From UBA1161 sp002311745 (lineage in GTDB: Bacteria > Planctomycetota > Phycisphaerae > Tepidisphaerales > Tepidisphaeraceae): a DNA stretch of 64,000 nt. The stretch spans positions 49,259 through 113,258 of the forward strand of contig JBEKAB010000009.1 of NCBI GenBank assembly GCA_050018415.1. The letters run 5' to 3'. The notes under the pieces were generated by a model, which had not been told where the DNA came from, made no database searches, and saw only the letters and a program-made list of their open reading frames with translations. Shown piece after piece: positions 41,294-50,218 of this stretch. Each line of letters begins with the position of its first letter. The first letter of the stretch is position 1. Made by a program: the position numbers and the translations under genes.

Positions 41294-42837
41294 GAACGGT
41301 CCCCCCCGCCGGAAGCGGCGGTAGCCGAGGCGGTTCCAAAGGCCAGGTCCATGACGGCCCGCTCGGAAAATTCGCTGCGCGGCAGAATCCCCACGATTTT
41401 TCCTTCGCGCATGACGGCCACGCGGTCGCTGACGCCCAGGACTTCCTCCAGATCGCTGGAGATGACGATGACGGCCACATCCTGGTCGGCCAGGGCGCGT
41501 AGCAGGCGGTAGATTTCGGCTTTGGCGCCGACGTCGATGCCGCGCGTCGGCTCATCGACGATCAGCACCTTGGGTTTCATGCCCAGCCATTTGGCCAGGA
41601 CGACTTTCTGCTGGTTGCCGCCGCTGAGATTCATGGCGGGGGTTTCACACGATGGCGTTTTGATTTGCAGCATGCGGACCTGCTGGTCGGCGTGGCGCGT
41701 CTCGCGGTCCGGGCGAATGAGCAACATCGAGGCGAATCGCCGCAGGGCCGGCAGGGAAATGTTTTGGCGCACGGTCATGTCCACGATGAGTCCGGTGCGG
41801 CGGCGGTCTTCGGGCACCAGGTAAACGCCGGCGTCGATGGCGTCGCGGGCGCTGCCGATGCGCAGAGGTCGGCCGTCCAGGGCGATCTGGCCGGCGGGCA
41901 TGGGATCGACGCCGAAAATCGCCCGCGCCAGTTCCGAGCGGCCACAGCCGACCAGCCCCGCTAAACCGAGGATTTCGCCGCCGGCGGCGTCGAAACTGAC
42001 GGCCTGATCCGGCCAGGCCGTGGTGCGAAGGCCGCGAACCTGCAACCGGATGCGCCGCGCGGTGCTCGACGCCGGCACGTAAAAGCTGCGCAGGTCCCGG
42101 CCGATCATCAGGCGGACCATGTTGGCGTGATCGATCCGGTCGTGTGGCAGCTCGCCAGCGTTCTTGCCATCCCGCAGGGCCACGACGCGGTTGGCAATCT
42201 CGCAGATTTCGCCCAGCCGATGGGAAATGAAGAGCACGCTGACGCCCTGGCGGCTCAGGTCCTTCAGTGTCAAGAGCAGCCGGTACGTCTCGGCGCGGGT
42301 GAGGGAGCTGGTCGGCTCATCCAGCACCAGGATGCGCGCGTTTTGCGAGAGGGCCTTGGCGATCTCCACCATCTGCTGCTGGGCGAGCGATAGCTGGGCC
42401 AGCGGCGTGCGCGGCGAAATGTTCAGACCCAGACGATCCAGATGCGGCCGGCTTTGGCGGACCATGGCGGCGGAATCGATCCAGCGCAGCGGCCCGGCCC
42501 ACGCGAAGCGCGCCGGCTCGCGGCCTAAAAACAGATTCCCCGCCACGTCCAGATTGTCCAGGAGGTTCAGCTCCTGATGCACGACTCCGAAGCCCAAGGC
42601 CGCGGCATCGGCGGCGCTGCGCACGGACAGGTCGCGGCCGTCCAGCACGATCCGGCCGGCATCCGGCTGCAGCACGCCGGCCAGGATTTTCACCAGCGTG
42701 GATTTCCCCGCGCCATTCTCGCCGATCAGGGCCAGGATTTCGCCGCTTCCTAAAGACAGATTCACGTTGTCCAGGGCCACCACGCCGGGAAAGCGTTTGC
42801 AGACGCCGAGAAGATTCAGGATGGGAGTCGTTTCCAT
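41290..42837 (-). CDS. Sugar ABC transporter ATPase, RbsA type (two ATPase domains)
   Basis: A 515-residue CUT2 ATPase with two nucleotide-binding domains. The first has Walker A GENGAGKSTLVKIL, signature LSLAQQQMVEIAKAL and Walker B RILVLDEPTSSL. The second has a weak Walker A (GLVGCGRSELARAI), signature LSGGNQQKVVLAKWL and Walker B VLIVDEPTRGIDVG. This asymmetry is normal for RbsA, AraG and XylG. It starts 30 bp after the binding-protein gene and overlaps the permease gene. It energises uptake by the RbsC-type permease. Confidence 0.94.
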   Translation of the reverse strand: METTPILNLLGVCKRFPGVVALDNVNLSLGSGEILALIGENGAGKSTLVKILAGVLQPDAGRIVLDGRDLSVRSAADAAALGFGVVHQELNLLDNLDVAGNLFLGREPARFAWAGPLRWIDSAAMVRQSRPHLDRLGLNISPRTPLAQLSLAQQQMVEIAKALSQNARILVLDEPTSSLTRAETYRLLLTLKDLSRQGVSVLFISHRLGEICEIANRVVALRDGKNAGELPHDRIDHANMVRLMIGRDLRSFYVPASSTARRIRLQVRGLRTTAWPDQAVSFDAAGGEILGLAGLVGCGRSELARAIFGVDPMPAGQIALDGRPLRIGSARDAIDAGVYLVPEDRRRTGLIVDMTVRQNISLPALRRFASMLLIRPDRETRHADQQVRMLQIKTPSCETPAMNLSGGNQQKVVLAKWLGMKPKVLIVDEPTRGIDVGAKAEIYRLLRALADQDVAVIVISSDLEEVLGVSDRVAVMREGKIVGILPRSEFSERAVMDLAFGTASATAASGGGDRS

Positions 42838-42867
42838 GGGCCTTGCGGCGCTGGCAGCCCTGGCGGA

Positions 42868-43839
42868 TCACCTGCCGCGCAGCTTCATCAGCCTGGCGTG
42901 AAAATCGTCGACGTTGGAAGCGTCGATGGCCAGGGTGGGAATGAAAATCTGCTTGCCCGGGGGAATGACGGACCTGTCGCCGCGAAGCACCTTGGCCATG
43001 AGCGTGATCGCCTGGTGGCCGAACTCGTACGGCTGCTGCACGACCGTGGAGAATATGGCGCCGCTCTTGACGCCCGCGAGGGTCTCATCTTCCTCATCAA
43101 AACAGACGACTTTGATCTTGCCGACTTTGCCCGACTCCGTCAGGGCGTTGAGGATCGCCGGGCCGTTGTAGCTCCACAGGCCCACCAGGCACGACACCTC
43201 CGGATAGCGCACCAGCGTGTCCTGCGCGTTGGCCTTGGCGCGGACGCGGTCGGATTCATCCGTGCGAACGTCGACGATGGAGACGTTGGAGCCGTCCAGC
43301 GCCTGCTTGAGTCCCGCGTAGCGGTCCTTGGCGTTCTGGGCATCGAGGGTGCCGACGAAGACCATGATCTTGCCGCCGCCGGGCAGGGCCTTCTTGATCA
43401 GCTCGCCGGCCTGCTTGCCGGCATCCACGTTGTTGGTGCCGACGTAACAGGCGCGATCGCTGCCGGGAGCATCGGAATCGTGGCAAAACAGCAGGGTCTG
43501 CTTGGCCACGTCGTTGAGCTTGGGCGTTTCGTTGGCCGGATCGACGGGGCTGATGGCGATGCCGTCGACGCCTTTGGCCAGCAGATCGTCGATGATGCGG
43601 ATTTGGCTGGCGGCCGTGCCGTCGCCGGGAATCTGAAATTCCACGGTGACGTTGGGCAGCTCCTGCTGCGCCTTGTCGCACCCGGCGCGGGCGATGGTCC
43701 AGAAATCGGAGGCGTTGTTGGTGACGAACGCCAGGTGCAAGGTCTTGGCGGCGCCGGCGGAGCCGCTTGGGCGCTTGCCGCAGCCGGCGATCCACAAACA
43801 CACCGCGACGCACACGCCCAGCGTGATGGTTTTGGTCAT
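42868..43839 (-). CDS. Sugar ABC transporter substrate-binding lipoprotein, RbsB type
   Basis: A 323-residue protein. The start is set at ATG 43839, preceded by GAGGA; the longer upstream frame would bury the signal peptide. The signal and lipobox are VCVAVCLWIAGC, so it is lipid-anchored. The mature part has the sugar-binding fold: LHLAFVTNNASDFWTIARAG, LAKGVDGIAISPVDPANE, CYVGTNNVDAGKQAGELIKK, and later FDEEDETLAGVKSGAIFSTV and QQPYEFGHQAITLM. It is the first gene of the operon with rbsA, rbsC and a GH51 enzyme. Likely ligand: arabinose or a related pentose. Confidence 0.92.
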   Translation of the reverse strand: MTKTITLGVCVAVCLWIAGCGKRPSGSAGAAKTLHLAFVTNNASDFWTIARAGCDKAQQELPNVTVEFQIPGDGTAASQIRIIDDLLAKGVDGIAISPVDPANETPKLNDVAKQTLLFCHDSDAPGSDRACYVGTNNVDAGKQAGELIKKALPGGGKIMVFVGTLDAQNAKDRYAGLKQALDGSNVSIVDVRTDESDRVRAKANAQDTLVRYPEVSCLVGLWSYNGPAILNALTESGKVGKIKVVCFDEEDETLAGVKSGAIFSTVVQQPYEFGHQAITLMAKVLRGDRSVIPPGKQIFIPTLAIDASNVDDFHARLMKLRGR

Positions 43840-44113
43840 AGGTTGTCCTCGTGCAGAGGCGAATCCACCCCGATCAGAACGCAGGAGAAGGCGGGTGAAG
43901 GGGGTCGAATCCATCGAGAATTCACAGGAATTGAGGGAATTCTAGAGAGGATCAAGGGATTCCGCCAGCGGGTGGCGACAAGGGAGCACTGGAGCACTCG
44001 CCGCATCGCCGCCGCTGGTCGCCGGTGGCATTGGGGCGAGTTTGTGCATTTTCTGTTACCAACGCGGCGCTGCCGGTGTTGTGGCGGAGTCGGTCGCATA
44101 TCATCCGGCCATC
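43840..44113. promoter_or_regulatory. Divergent promoter region with tRNA-like fragment
   Basis: This region lies between the sugar operon and the DUF/TPR gene. It contains a degenerate copy of the tRNA-Gly 3' part (43891-43925). Next to it GAATTC is repeated (43919-43924 and 43935-43940) around CAGGAATTGAGG, a possible operator. GGGAGCACTGGAGCAC at 43983 belongs to the dispersed GAGCAGTGGAGC repeat family. Confidence 0.4.
43891..43925 (+). other. Degenerate copy of tRNA-Gly 3' part, putative att remnant
   Basis: GCGGGTGAAGGGGGTCGAAT (43891-43910) matches GCGGGCGAAGGGGGTCGAAC (48661-48680), the antisense of the 3' end of tRNA-Gly, with two C-to-T changes. After one inserted base similarity continues through TCGA and TTCAC. 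Both copies have the same orientation. Confidence 0.45.
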
Positions 44114-46042
44114 ATGGATACCCATCCCAAACTGCCGCCGGTCCTGGATGCCGTGGTCGAATTAGGCGTGGTCAGAATGCGCACGAGCGTTGGCGCGAGG
44201 CCCCAGGAAAGATACCGCCCGCGAATGTGTTTGTGGGTGGACCAGGGCACGGGCATGATCCTACATTTCGAGCTTAGTGAGCCGATGCCCAGTTACCTGC
44301 CACTGGTGGTCGATTCGCTGGCTGCGGTGGCGGAGCGAATGGGCGGTGTGCCACGGCAGATTCAACTGCGAGATACAAAATTGGCCGGCGAACTCAAGCA
44401 GGCGCTGGAACCTTCCGGCATCGAGGTCGTGGTGCGGGAATCGTTGCCGATGCTGGACGAGGCCCTCACCAGCCTGATGGAGTTCAAGCGGATCAGCGGC
44501 AAGCCCGAGCCGGGCTTGCTGAACGTGCCAGATATGACGCTCGATCACGTCATGGCCTTCGCGGACGCGGCGAAGGCGTTTTATGAAGCCCGCCCGTGGC
44601 GACATCTGATCGATGACGACTTGATCGCCATCGAATCACCGTCAGGTCCGCCGGGCACGCAGTTCACGCAGGTGCTGGGCGCCGGCGGAAGCACGTACGG
44701 ACTTGGCTTTGTGGCCTCACGTCAGGTGCATGAGGAGATGCGCAGCGGCCAGGGCCTGCCGCGCGGCGGTGTTTGGAGTTTGCTCTTTGGGGACATCGAC
44801 GAAATTTCCTACGAAGATGGGGAAGCCTGGGAACGGCATGGCCTGGCCGTTGCCGGACCATTTGCTTATCCGAGCTTCGGCCGTTTCACCCAATCGGAGG
44901 GTTATAGCCACCCCCTGCCGGCTCAACTGGTATGGGCCGAAGGGTTGTTGCGAGCGCTGGCCACCACCACCGAGGATGAATTGGACCGCGGCCAGTGGGA
45001 AAAGCATGTCGAAACGCTCGGAGGTGCAACGACCTACAGGTTTTCGATGCCTTTGCTGCTGGAACAGGTGGCGGGCAAGAGCGTCGTTGATCCGGCGAGG
45101 TCCGTTCACGCCGGCAGAATCGCGGCGGAATCGATGCTCCGCGCGATCGGCCAGCAGTTGGCCGGTCGCGGCCCGATGAGTGAAGCCGAATTGAACCAAT
45201 TCCTGGCATCGATCCAAGGCAAACCGCAGACGTTCACGCCGACAACAGACGCCGAGCGGGCGCAGGCCTTGTTTTTTCAGGCCTGCGAATCGCGCGGCCG
45301 GCGGCAAGTGCAGTTAGCGCGGCAGGCATTGGCCATCGACCCGGACTGCTGTGACGCCCTGATTCTTCTGGCCGAGCGAGCGGGTGATCCTGAATCGGCA
45401 TTGCCGTTATGTCGGCGCGCCGTGGAAGGCGGCCAGAGGCAATTGGAGGCAAGCCGATTCAAGAACGACATCGGACACTTTTGGGAAATCGTCGAGACGC
45501 GTCCCTACATGCTGGCCAGGCAGCAACTCGCCCTCACGCTCATGGAACTTGATGCGTTTGACGAAGCCGCCAGCCACTTGAGCGAAATGCTTCGACTGAA
45601 CCCCGGCGACAACCAGGGAAACCGCTATCATTTGGCGCAGTGTCTGCTGTACGCCAACAAGCTGGACGAGCTGGATGAGCTGCTCAATGGCCCGCAATAC
45701 CGTGACGATTCTGACGCCGAGTGGGCATTCACGCGTGCGTTGCTTGCATACCGTCGCCAGGGAGACACGCCCGAGGCAAGGAAGCGGCTCGATGAGGCGC
45801 AGAGGCGCAACCGGTTTGTCGTACCGCTGATGACCGGCCGGACGCCGATGCCGCTGGAGCCGCCGTCTTCATTTAGTCCAGGAAGCGAAGACGAAGCCAT
45901 CGCCTGTGTGAAACAGATCGCCGATGGATGGCACGAGATGCCTGGCGCCATCGACTGGCTCGAGGCCACGACGGCCAAGGTCCAAAACCGGATTCGGCAG
46001 TGGAGCCGCGAACGAGAAAAGAAGCGAAAAAAACGCCGGTGA
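44114..46042 (+). CDS. Large hypothetical protein with TPR region (DUF6930/DUF7309-like)
   Basis: A 642-residue soluble protein; ATG 44114 is chosen, with an in-frame TTG at 44042 possible. The N-terminal 100 residues (VVRMRTSVGARPQERYRPRM, then CLWVDQGTGMILHFELSEPM and DSLAAVAERMGGVPRQIQL) resemble DUF6930. The middle part, with AFYEARPWRHLIDDDLIAIE, resembles DUF7309. Residues 390-600 contain tetratricopeptide-like helices (LARQALAIDPDCCDALILLA; LRLNPGDNQGNRYHLAQCLL). The basic end KKRKKRR is notable. Proteins of this design occur in many bacteria without a known function. It lies inside the putative tRNA-Gly segment. Confidence 0.7.
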   Translation: MDTHPKLPPVLDAVVELGVVRMRTSVGARPQERYRPRMCLWVDQGTGMILHFELSEPMPSYLPLVVDSLAAVAERMGGVPRQIQLRDTKLAGELKQALEPSGIEVVVRESLPMLDEALTSLMEFKRISGKPEPGLLNVPDMTLDHVMAFADAAKAFYEARPWRHLIDDDLIAIESPSGPPGTQFTQVLGAGGSTYGLGFVASRQVHEEMRSGQGLPRGGVWSLLFGDIDEISYEDGEAWERHGLAVAGPFAYPSFGRFTQSEGYSHPLPAQLVWAEGLLRALATTTEDELDRGQWEKHVETLGGATTYRFSMPLLLEQVAGKSVVDPARSVHAGRIAAESMLRAIGQQLAGRGPMSEAELNQFLASIQGKPQTFTPTTDAERAQALFFQACESRGRRQVQLARQALAIDPDCCDALILLAERAGDPESALPLCRRAVEGGQRQLEASRFKNDIGHFWEIVETRPYMLARQQLALTLMELDAFDEAASHLSEMLRLNPGDNQGNRYHLAQCLLYANKLDELDELLNGPQYRDDSDAEWAFTRALLAYRRQGDTPEARKRLDEAQRRNRFVVPLMTGRTPMPLEPPSSFSPGSEDEAIACVKQIADGWHEMPGAIDWLEATTAKVQNRIRQWSREREKKRKKRR

Positions 46043-46464
46043 GCCGCATGCTTCTGGCGCCGCTGACCGTGCAAGGGCTTTGGCCGAGGCGTCACTCCAA
46101 ACGGTAAACCAATAGTCTACTGGTTTTCTGGTTGTCTTGGGCGCACACGAGCACAACCTCGCCGCGGTGGCGCTTGCCGCCATCTGCCCCGATCTCTTCA
46201 TGCCTAAGGACCGGCTCCACCGGGCGATTTGGCTTTCCTCCCTCCTTACGGCGAGGCCGCATTCTCGGCCTGGGGTTGAAGGTTTTGTCGGGCCTGATGG
46301 CCTGATGCTGACCCAGCATCCATGCCTTCGGCGTATTTGCTTGCCAAACTGCTTGTCCTGCTCTGGCGATGGCGGGATACTGTTGTGTAACCACCGCATA
46401 GGAATCATCCGCCGCTTGGCGGACTTGGCTTTGCGGGCATTTCCTCGGTCGACAGGCGGATGCC
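46043..46464. other. Intergenic region, possible decayed coding DNA
   Basis: No gene is supported in 422 bp. All six frames have long open stretches typical of G+C-rich DNA. The minus frame ending at 46092 (VLRHEEIGADGGKRHRGEVV) has the most protein-like composition but no start, ribosome site or family match, so I leave it unassigned. No repeat or RNA gene was seen. Confidence 0.4.
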
Positions 46465-48459
46465 ATGGGTTTGGGACTCGTCCTAGGTTGGAAAAAACGG
46501 GGGAACGGCTTGCTCAGACAACTGGCCGCGTATTCAGGGTGCCTCTCGTTGCGCCGCGCGGCGACTTGGTGTCTCGCGATCGCTGTGATTGCCTTGGTGG
46601 CAGGCTGCAAGCCAAAGTTGGACAGCACTGATCCCGACGAGCGTGTCCGCGCCGTGGAGAATTTGACCGACCAAGCGGTTCTGGCCAAGGTGGCCGTCGA
46701 AGATCAGGATTACTGTGTCCGCCGCGCCGCCTTTGACAAGCTCACCGATCAGGCGGCTCTGGCCAAGGTGGCGGTCGAGGACAAAGACCGGCAGGTCCGC
46801 CACGCCGCCGTCGAGAAGCTCAGCGATCAGGCGGTTCTGGCCAAGGTGGCCGTCGAGGGCCATACCGTGGACGCCCGACTCGCCGCCTTCGTCAAGCTCA
46901 CCGATCAGGCAGCTCTGGCCAAGGTGGCCGTCGAGGGTAAGGATAGCGCTGTCCGCGACGCAGCCGTCGATAAAATCACCGATCAGGCGGCTTTGGCCAA
47001 GATGGCCCTCGAGGATCAGGATAGCTATGTTCGCCGCGCCTCCGTCGAGAAGCTCACTGATCAGTCGGTTCTGGCCAAGGTGGCCGTCGATGACAAAGAT
47101 GCCAACCTCCGGCGCGCCGCCGTCGAGAAGCTCACCGATCAGCCGGTTCTAGCCAAGGTGACCGTCGATGACAAAGATGCCAACGTCCGGTGCGCCGCCG
47201 TCGAGAAGCTCACCGATCAGTCGGTTCTAGCCAAGGTGGCCGTCGATGACAAAGATGCCAACGTCCGGCACGCCGCCGTCGAGAAGCTCACCGATCAGTC
47301 GGTTCTAACCAAGGTGGCCGTCGATGACACGGATAGCAAACTCCGGCGCGCCGCCGTCGGGAAGCTCGACGATCAGTCGGTTCTGGCTAAAATGGCCCTC
47401 GATGACAAGGATAGCAACGTCCGGCGCGCCGCTGTCGAGAGGCTCACCGATCACTCGGTCCTGGCCAAGGTGGCCGTCGAGGACAAAGACTGGCAGGTCC
47501 GCTACGCCGCCGTCGAGAAGCTCACTGATCAGTTGGTTCTGGCCAAGGTGGCAGTCGATGACAAAGATACCAACGTCCGGCGCGCCGCCGTCGAGAGGCT
47601 CACCGATCAGGCGGTTCTGGAAAAGGTCGCGGTCGAGGAGAAGGAAAGCGGTGTCCGCCGCGCCGCCGTCGACAAAATCACCGATCAGGCGGTTCTGGCA
47701 AAGGTGTCCATCAACGACAAGGATAGCGATGTCCGCCGCGCCGCCTTTCGTAAGCTTAGCGATTCCGAAACCCTTGCCGAACTCTTTGCCACCGCCGCAG
47801 ATCCGACCACGCGTCTGTATGCGTCCATTCTTTTGAAGATCCAGAGCGGTTGCCAGCCGATCCCGCAGAAGCATAGGGATCGGCTCTGTGGTGGGGTCCT
47901 GGCGGGAATTCTCGACTCGCTAATGGACCCTCTTGTGACCACGGAGCTTGGCAATGTGAAGGATATAAACATCACCTGGGAAGCTCTCTCGCAAGGTTAC
48001 AGTCAAAATGGAGACCCGTATCTTGCAGGACCGCATATAGACGGAGAACGATTCACGGTATCTGTCAAGCTGAGCAAGATGGACCGCGTCGTTTCCCACT
48101 GCTGGGCTACCGACTTCCCGTCGGTGCTGCGAGAACACCAGGTTTGGCCGGTTTGGCAGGAAGCGAGGATAGAGGAGTTGGATTTTCCCCGAGATATTTG
48201 CGGTCTTCTTTCTGCGCCCACGCTCGCCAAACTCGCCATCCAGAGTGACCGGCCCCTTCTCCGCCGTGCTGCAGTCGAGGAGCTGACCGATCAGGCGGTT
48301 CTGGCCAAGGTGGCCGTCGAGGACAAGGACTCGGATGTCCGCCGCGTCGCCGTTGGGAAGCTCATTGATCAAACGCTCCTGGCCAAGATTGCCGCCCAGG
48401 ATGAGGACTCCAGCGTGAGGCAAAGTGCAACTGCAAGGTTGGCTGGACCGCAGCGCTAG
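46465..48459 (+). CDS. Lipoprotein with tandem 26-residue HEAT-like repeats
   Basis: A 664-residue protein. After a basic start, the segment TWCLAIAVIALVAGCKPK is a signal peptide with lipobox. From about residue 64 there are 15 consecutive units of exactly 26 residues, consensus VEKLTDQxVLAKVAVxDKDx followed by xVRRAA. This predicts a two-helix HEAT-like solenoid. Residues 455-590 are non-repetitive (RDRLCGGVLAGILDSLMDPL), and two more units follow near the C terminus. The DNA shows 78-bp periodicity from 46655. Some adjacent units differ by only one or two residues, so copy number has changed recently. A protein-binding scaffold at the cell envelope is likely; the partner is unknown. Confidence 0.85.
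   Translation: MGLGLVLGWKKRGNGLLRQLAAYSGCLSLRRAATWCLAIAVIALVAGCKPKLDSTDPDERVRAVENLTDQAVLAKVAVEDQDYCVRRAAFDKLTDQAALAKVAVEDKDRQVRHAAVEKLSDQAVLAKVAVEGHTVDARLAAFVKLTDQAALAKVAVEGKDSAVRDAAVDKITDQAALAKMALEDQDSYVRRASVEKLTDQSVLAKVAVDDKDANLRRAAVEKLTDQPVLAKVTVDDKDANVRCAAVEKLTDQSVLAKVAVDDKDANVRHAAVEKLTDQSVLTKVAVDDTDSKLRRAAVGKLDDQSVLAKMALDDKDSNVRRAAVERLTDHSVLAKVAVEDKDWQVRYAAVEKLTDQLVLAKVAVDDKDTNVRRAAVERLTDQAVLEKVAVEEKESGVRRAAVDKITDQAVLAKVSINDKDSDVRRAAFRKLSDSETLAELFATAADPTTRLYASILLKIQSGCQPIPQKHRDRLCGGVLAGILDSLMDPLVTTELGNVKDINITWEALSQGYSQNGDPYLAGPHIDGERFTVSVKLSKMDRVVSHCWATDFPSVLREHQVWPVWQEARIEELDFPRDICGLLSAPTLAKLAIQSDRPLLRRAAVEELTDQAVLAKVAVEDKDSDVRRVAVGKLIDQTLLAKIAAQDEDSSVRQSATARLAGPQR
46655..47830 (+). repeat. 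78-bp tandem repeats
   Basis: Fifteen in-frame units encode 26-residue HEAT-like repeats. Units 6-9 (about 47040-47340) are nearly identical at DNA level, with TCACCGATCAG(T/C)CGGTTCT recurring each 78 bp. Confidence 0.85.
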
Positions 48460-48659
48460 ATCGCAGCCGTGCCCGGCTTGCAAACCCCTGTGACGGCAAA
48501 GAACGCAAAGGGAGCGGCGTCGCGACGAGAATTCGATGCGGCTATATGTTCGGAGACACAGGGGTGACCGTGCTCTATGGTTTCTCAGGCGTCTTCGGCC
48601 GCGCCGTTCAACATTGAACGGGTACGCAATGCCAAGCGTTTGGTGGGATTCACGTCAAG

Positions 48660-48731
48660 AGCGGGCGAAGGGGGTCGAACCCTCGACATTCACGTTGGCA
48701 ACGTGACGCTCTACCACTGAGCTACGCCCGC
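48660..48731 (-). tRNA. tRNA-Gly (anticodon GCC)
   Basis: On the minus strand the acceptor arms GCGGGCG and CGCCCGC pair perfectly, with discriminator T at 48660. The D arm is GCTC-AGTGGTA-GAGC. The anticodon loop TTGCCAA is closed by TCACG/CGTGA, giving GCC. The T arm is GAGGG-TTCGACC-CCCTT. Its 3' half is partly duplicated at 43891-43925. Confidence 0.95.
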
Positions 48732-49014
48732 GATGGAGCCAAAGTCTATAAACGCCCTCTTCGCATTGCAAGCGGCGGATCAGAGCGTCGGGATCTAAAA
48801 TGCAACCGCAGAGACACAACCCATTGCCGCTGAACCGCCTTAACCTTCTCACGCATGTTTTCGCGAGCTTCGCGCCTTCGCGGTAAACCGAAATTTAGTT
48901 AAACCGCGAAGGCGCGAAGGACGCGAAGAAGAGAGAAATTTTTCCCCAGCGGCTGTCTCTGCGTCTCTGCGTCTCTGCGGTTGCATCTGATTTTAAGACA
49001 ATTGGAAGTCTCTA
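48732..49014. repeat. Nested inverted repeat of the TCTGCGGTT / GCGAAGGCGCGAAG type
   Basis: The outer arms ATGCAACCGCAGAGAC (48800-48815) and GTCTCTGCGGTTGCAT (48971-48986) are perfect. The inner arms CTTCGCGCCTTCGCGGT (48868-48884) and ACCGCGAAGGCGCGAAG (48903-48919) are also perfect. GTCTCTGC is repeated three times at 48953-48978. Such elements are dispersed in many bacterial genomes and are often mis-annotated as small proteins. Confidence 0.85.
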
Positions 49015-50208
49015 TCAGACCACGAAATTGATGGCTAAAGCGACGAACATGCGCATGCCCACGGGCACGGCAGCGTCCAGAAAATCGTAGCGGTCGCTGT
49101 GCAGGGACGGATAGGCGCCGCCGCCGAGGCCGGGCGGCTCGACGCCGATCAGAAAAAAACAGCCGGGAATCTGCTCCAGATAGTACGCGAAATCCTCGCC
49201 GCCCATGCACGGCCGTGCGACGGGGATGAAACGGTCGGAGCCCAGCGTCTGGCGGGCGACGAAGGCAACGTAATCGGACATGGCGGGATCGTTGATCGTC
49301 GCCGGATAGCCTTCGAACCAGTCGAGCTTGGCCGAACAGCCGCCGGCGGCGGCGATGGACTGGCAGCGCTGCCCGATGGCCGAACGGGCCAGCTTGCGCG
49401 TCGGCTCGCCCAGGGTGCGCACGGTGCCTTCGATGACGGCTTGGTCGGGGATGATGTTGGTGGCCGTGCCGCCGCTGATTATGCCAACCGTCACCAGGGC
49501 CGGCTCGGTCGGATCGATCTGCCGGGCCACGATCTGCTGGAGATTCACCACCGCCTCGGCGGCGGCGACGATCGGGTCGGCGCCCAGATGCGGAAACGCC
49601 CCGTGACAGCCCTTGCCGATGAAGGTGACGCGGAAATTGTCCGTGGCGGCCAAGAGCGCGCCGGGCTTGGTGGCCACACATCCCACGGGGAGGCCGGGCC
49701 AGCCGTGCAGGCCGAAAATCGCCCGGACCTTGGGTCCGACGCGGCCGTCGAGCACGCCGGCGTTGACCAGGCGCTGGGCGCCCCCACCGCCTTCCTCGGC
49801 CGGCTGCCAGATCAGCTTCACGCAGACCGGCAACTCGTTTTGGATCGATTGCAGGACCGCGGCCGCGCCCAGCAGCGCCGCCATGTGCCCGTCGTGACCG
49901 CAGGCGTGCATTTTCCCCGCGTGCGTGCTGGCGTAGGGCAAGCCGGTCTGTTCCGTAATCGGCAGCGCGTCGATGTCGGCGCGCAGGGCGATGCACGGCT
50001 TGGAAGTGTCGCCGATCAGCACAATCGTCGCGGTGGGCACATCGGCCAAGCCGTCGACGTGCGCGATACGCAAACGGTCCAGTTCGGCGCGAATGGCGGC
50101 GGCGGTCTGGAACTCCTCGTAGCCCAGTTCGGGAATGCGATGCAATTGATGGCGCAGCTGGACCGCTTGGGCGGCGCGGGCGTCGATGGCGGCGTCGATC
50201 GTGCTCAC
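49015..50208 (-). CDS. M20-family amidohydrolase (N-acyl amino acid hydrolase type)
   Basis: A 397-residue zinc peptidase-like enzyme of the M20D group (hippurate hydrolase, N-acetyl-diaminopimelate deacetylase and indoleacetyl-amino-acid hydrolase relatives). I take GTG 50208 as start because the product then begins with the usual VQLRHQLHRIPELGYEEFQT; the longer frame is not coding in character. Metal ligands: CGHDGH (103-108), EEGGGG (138-143), FGLHGWPGLPVG and, near the end, CMGGEDFAYYLEQIPG. It hydrolyses amide bonds of N-acylated amino acids; the precise substrate is not predictable. Its start lies 10 bp after the glycosyltransferase stop. Confidence 0.88.
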   Translation of the reverse strand: MSTIDAAIDARAAQAVQLRHQLHRIPELGYEEFQTAAAIRAELDRLRIAHVDGLADVPTATIVLIGDTSKPCIALRADIDALPITEQTGLPYASTHAGKMHACGHDGHMAALLGAAAVLQSIQNELPVCVKLIWQPAEEGGGGAQRLVNAGVLDGRVGPKVRAIFGLHGWPGLPVGCVATKPGALLAATDNFRVTFIGKGCHGAFPHLGADPIVAAAEAVVNLQQIVARQIDPTEPALVTVGIISGGTATNIIPDQAVIEGTVRTLGEPTRKLARSAIGQRCQSIAAAGGCSAKLDWFEGYPATINDPAMSDYVAFVARQTLGSDRFIPVARPCMGGEDFAYYLEQIPGCFFLIGVEPPGLGGGAYPSLHSDRYDFLDAAVPVGMRMFVALAINFVV

Positions 50209-50218
50209 GGGAATAAGC

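Noticed and set aside
46655..47830. CRISPR-like periodic array
   Set aside because: The 78-bp units are in-frame coding repeats without unique spacers; no cas genes are present.
48899..49996. Minus-strand frame starting in the M20 gene and ending RRDAETQRQ...
   Set aside because: The NRRDAETQR-type end is the familiar false translation of the TCTCTGCGTC repeat; the M20 frame is the real gene.
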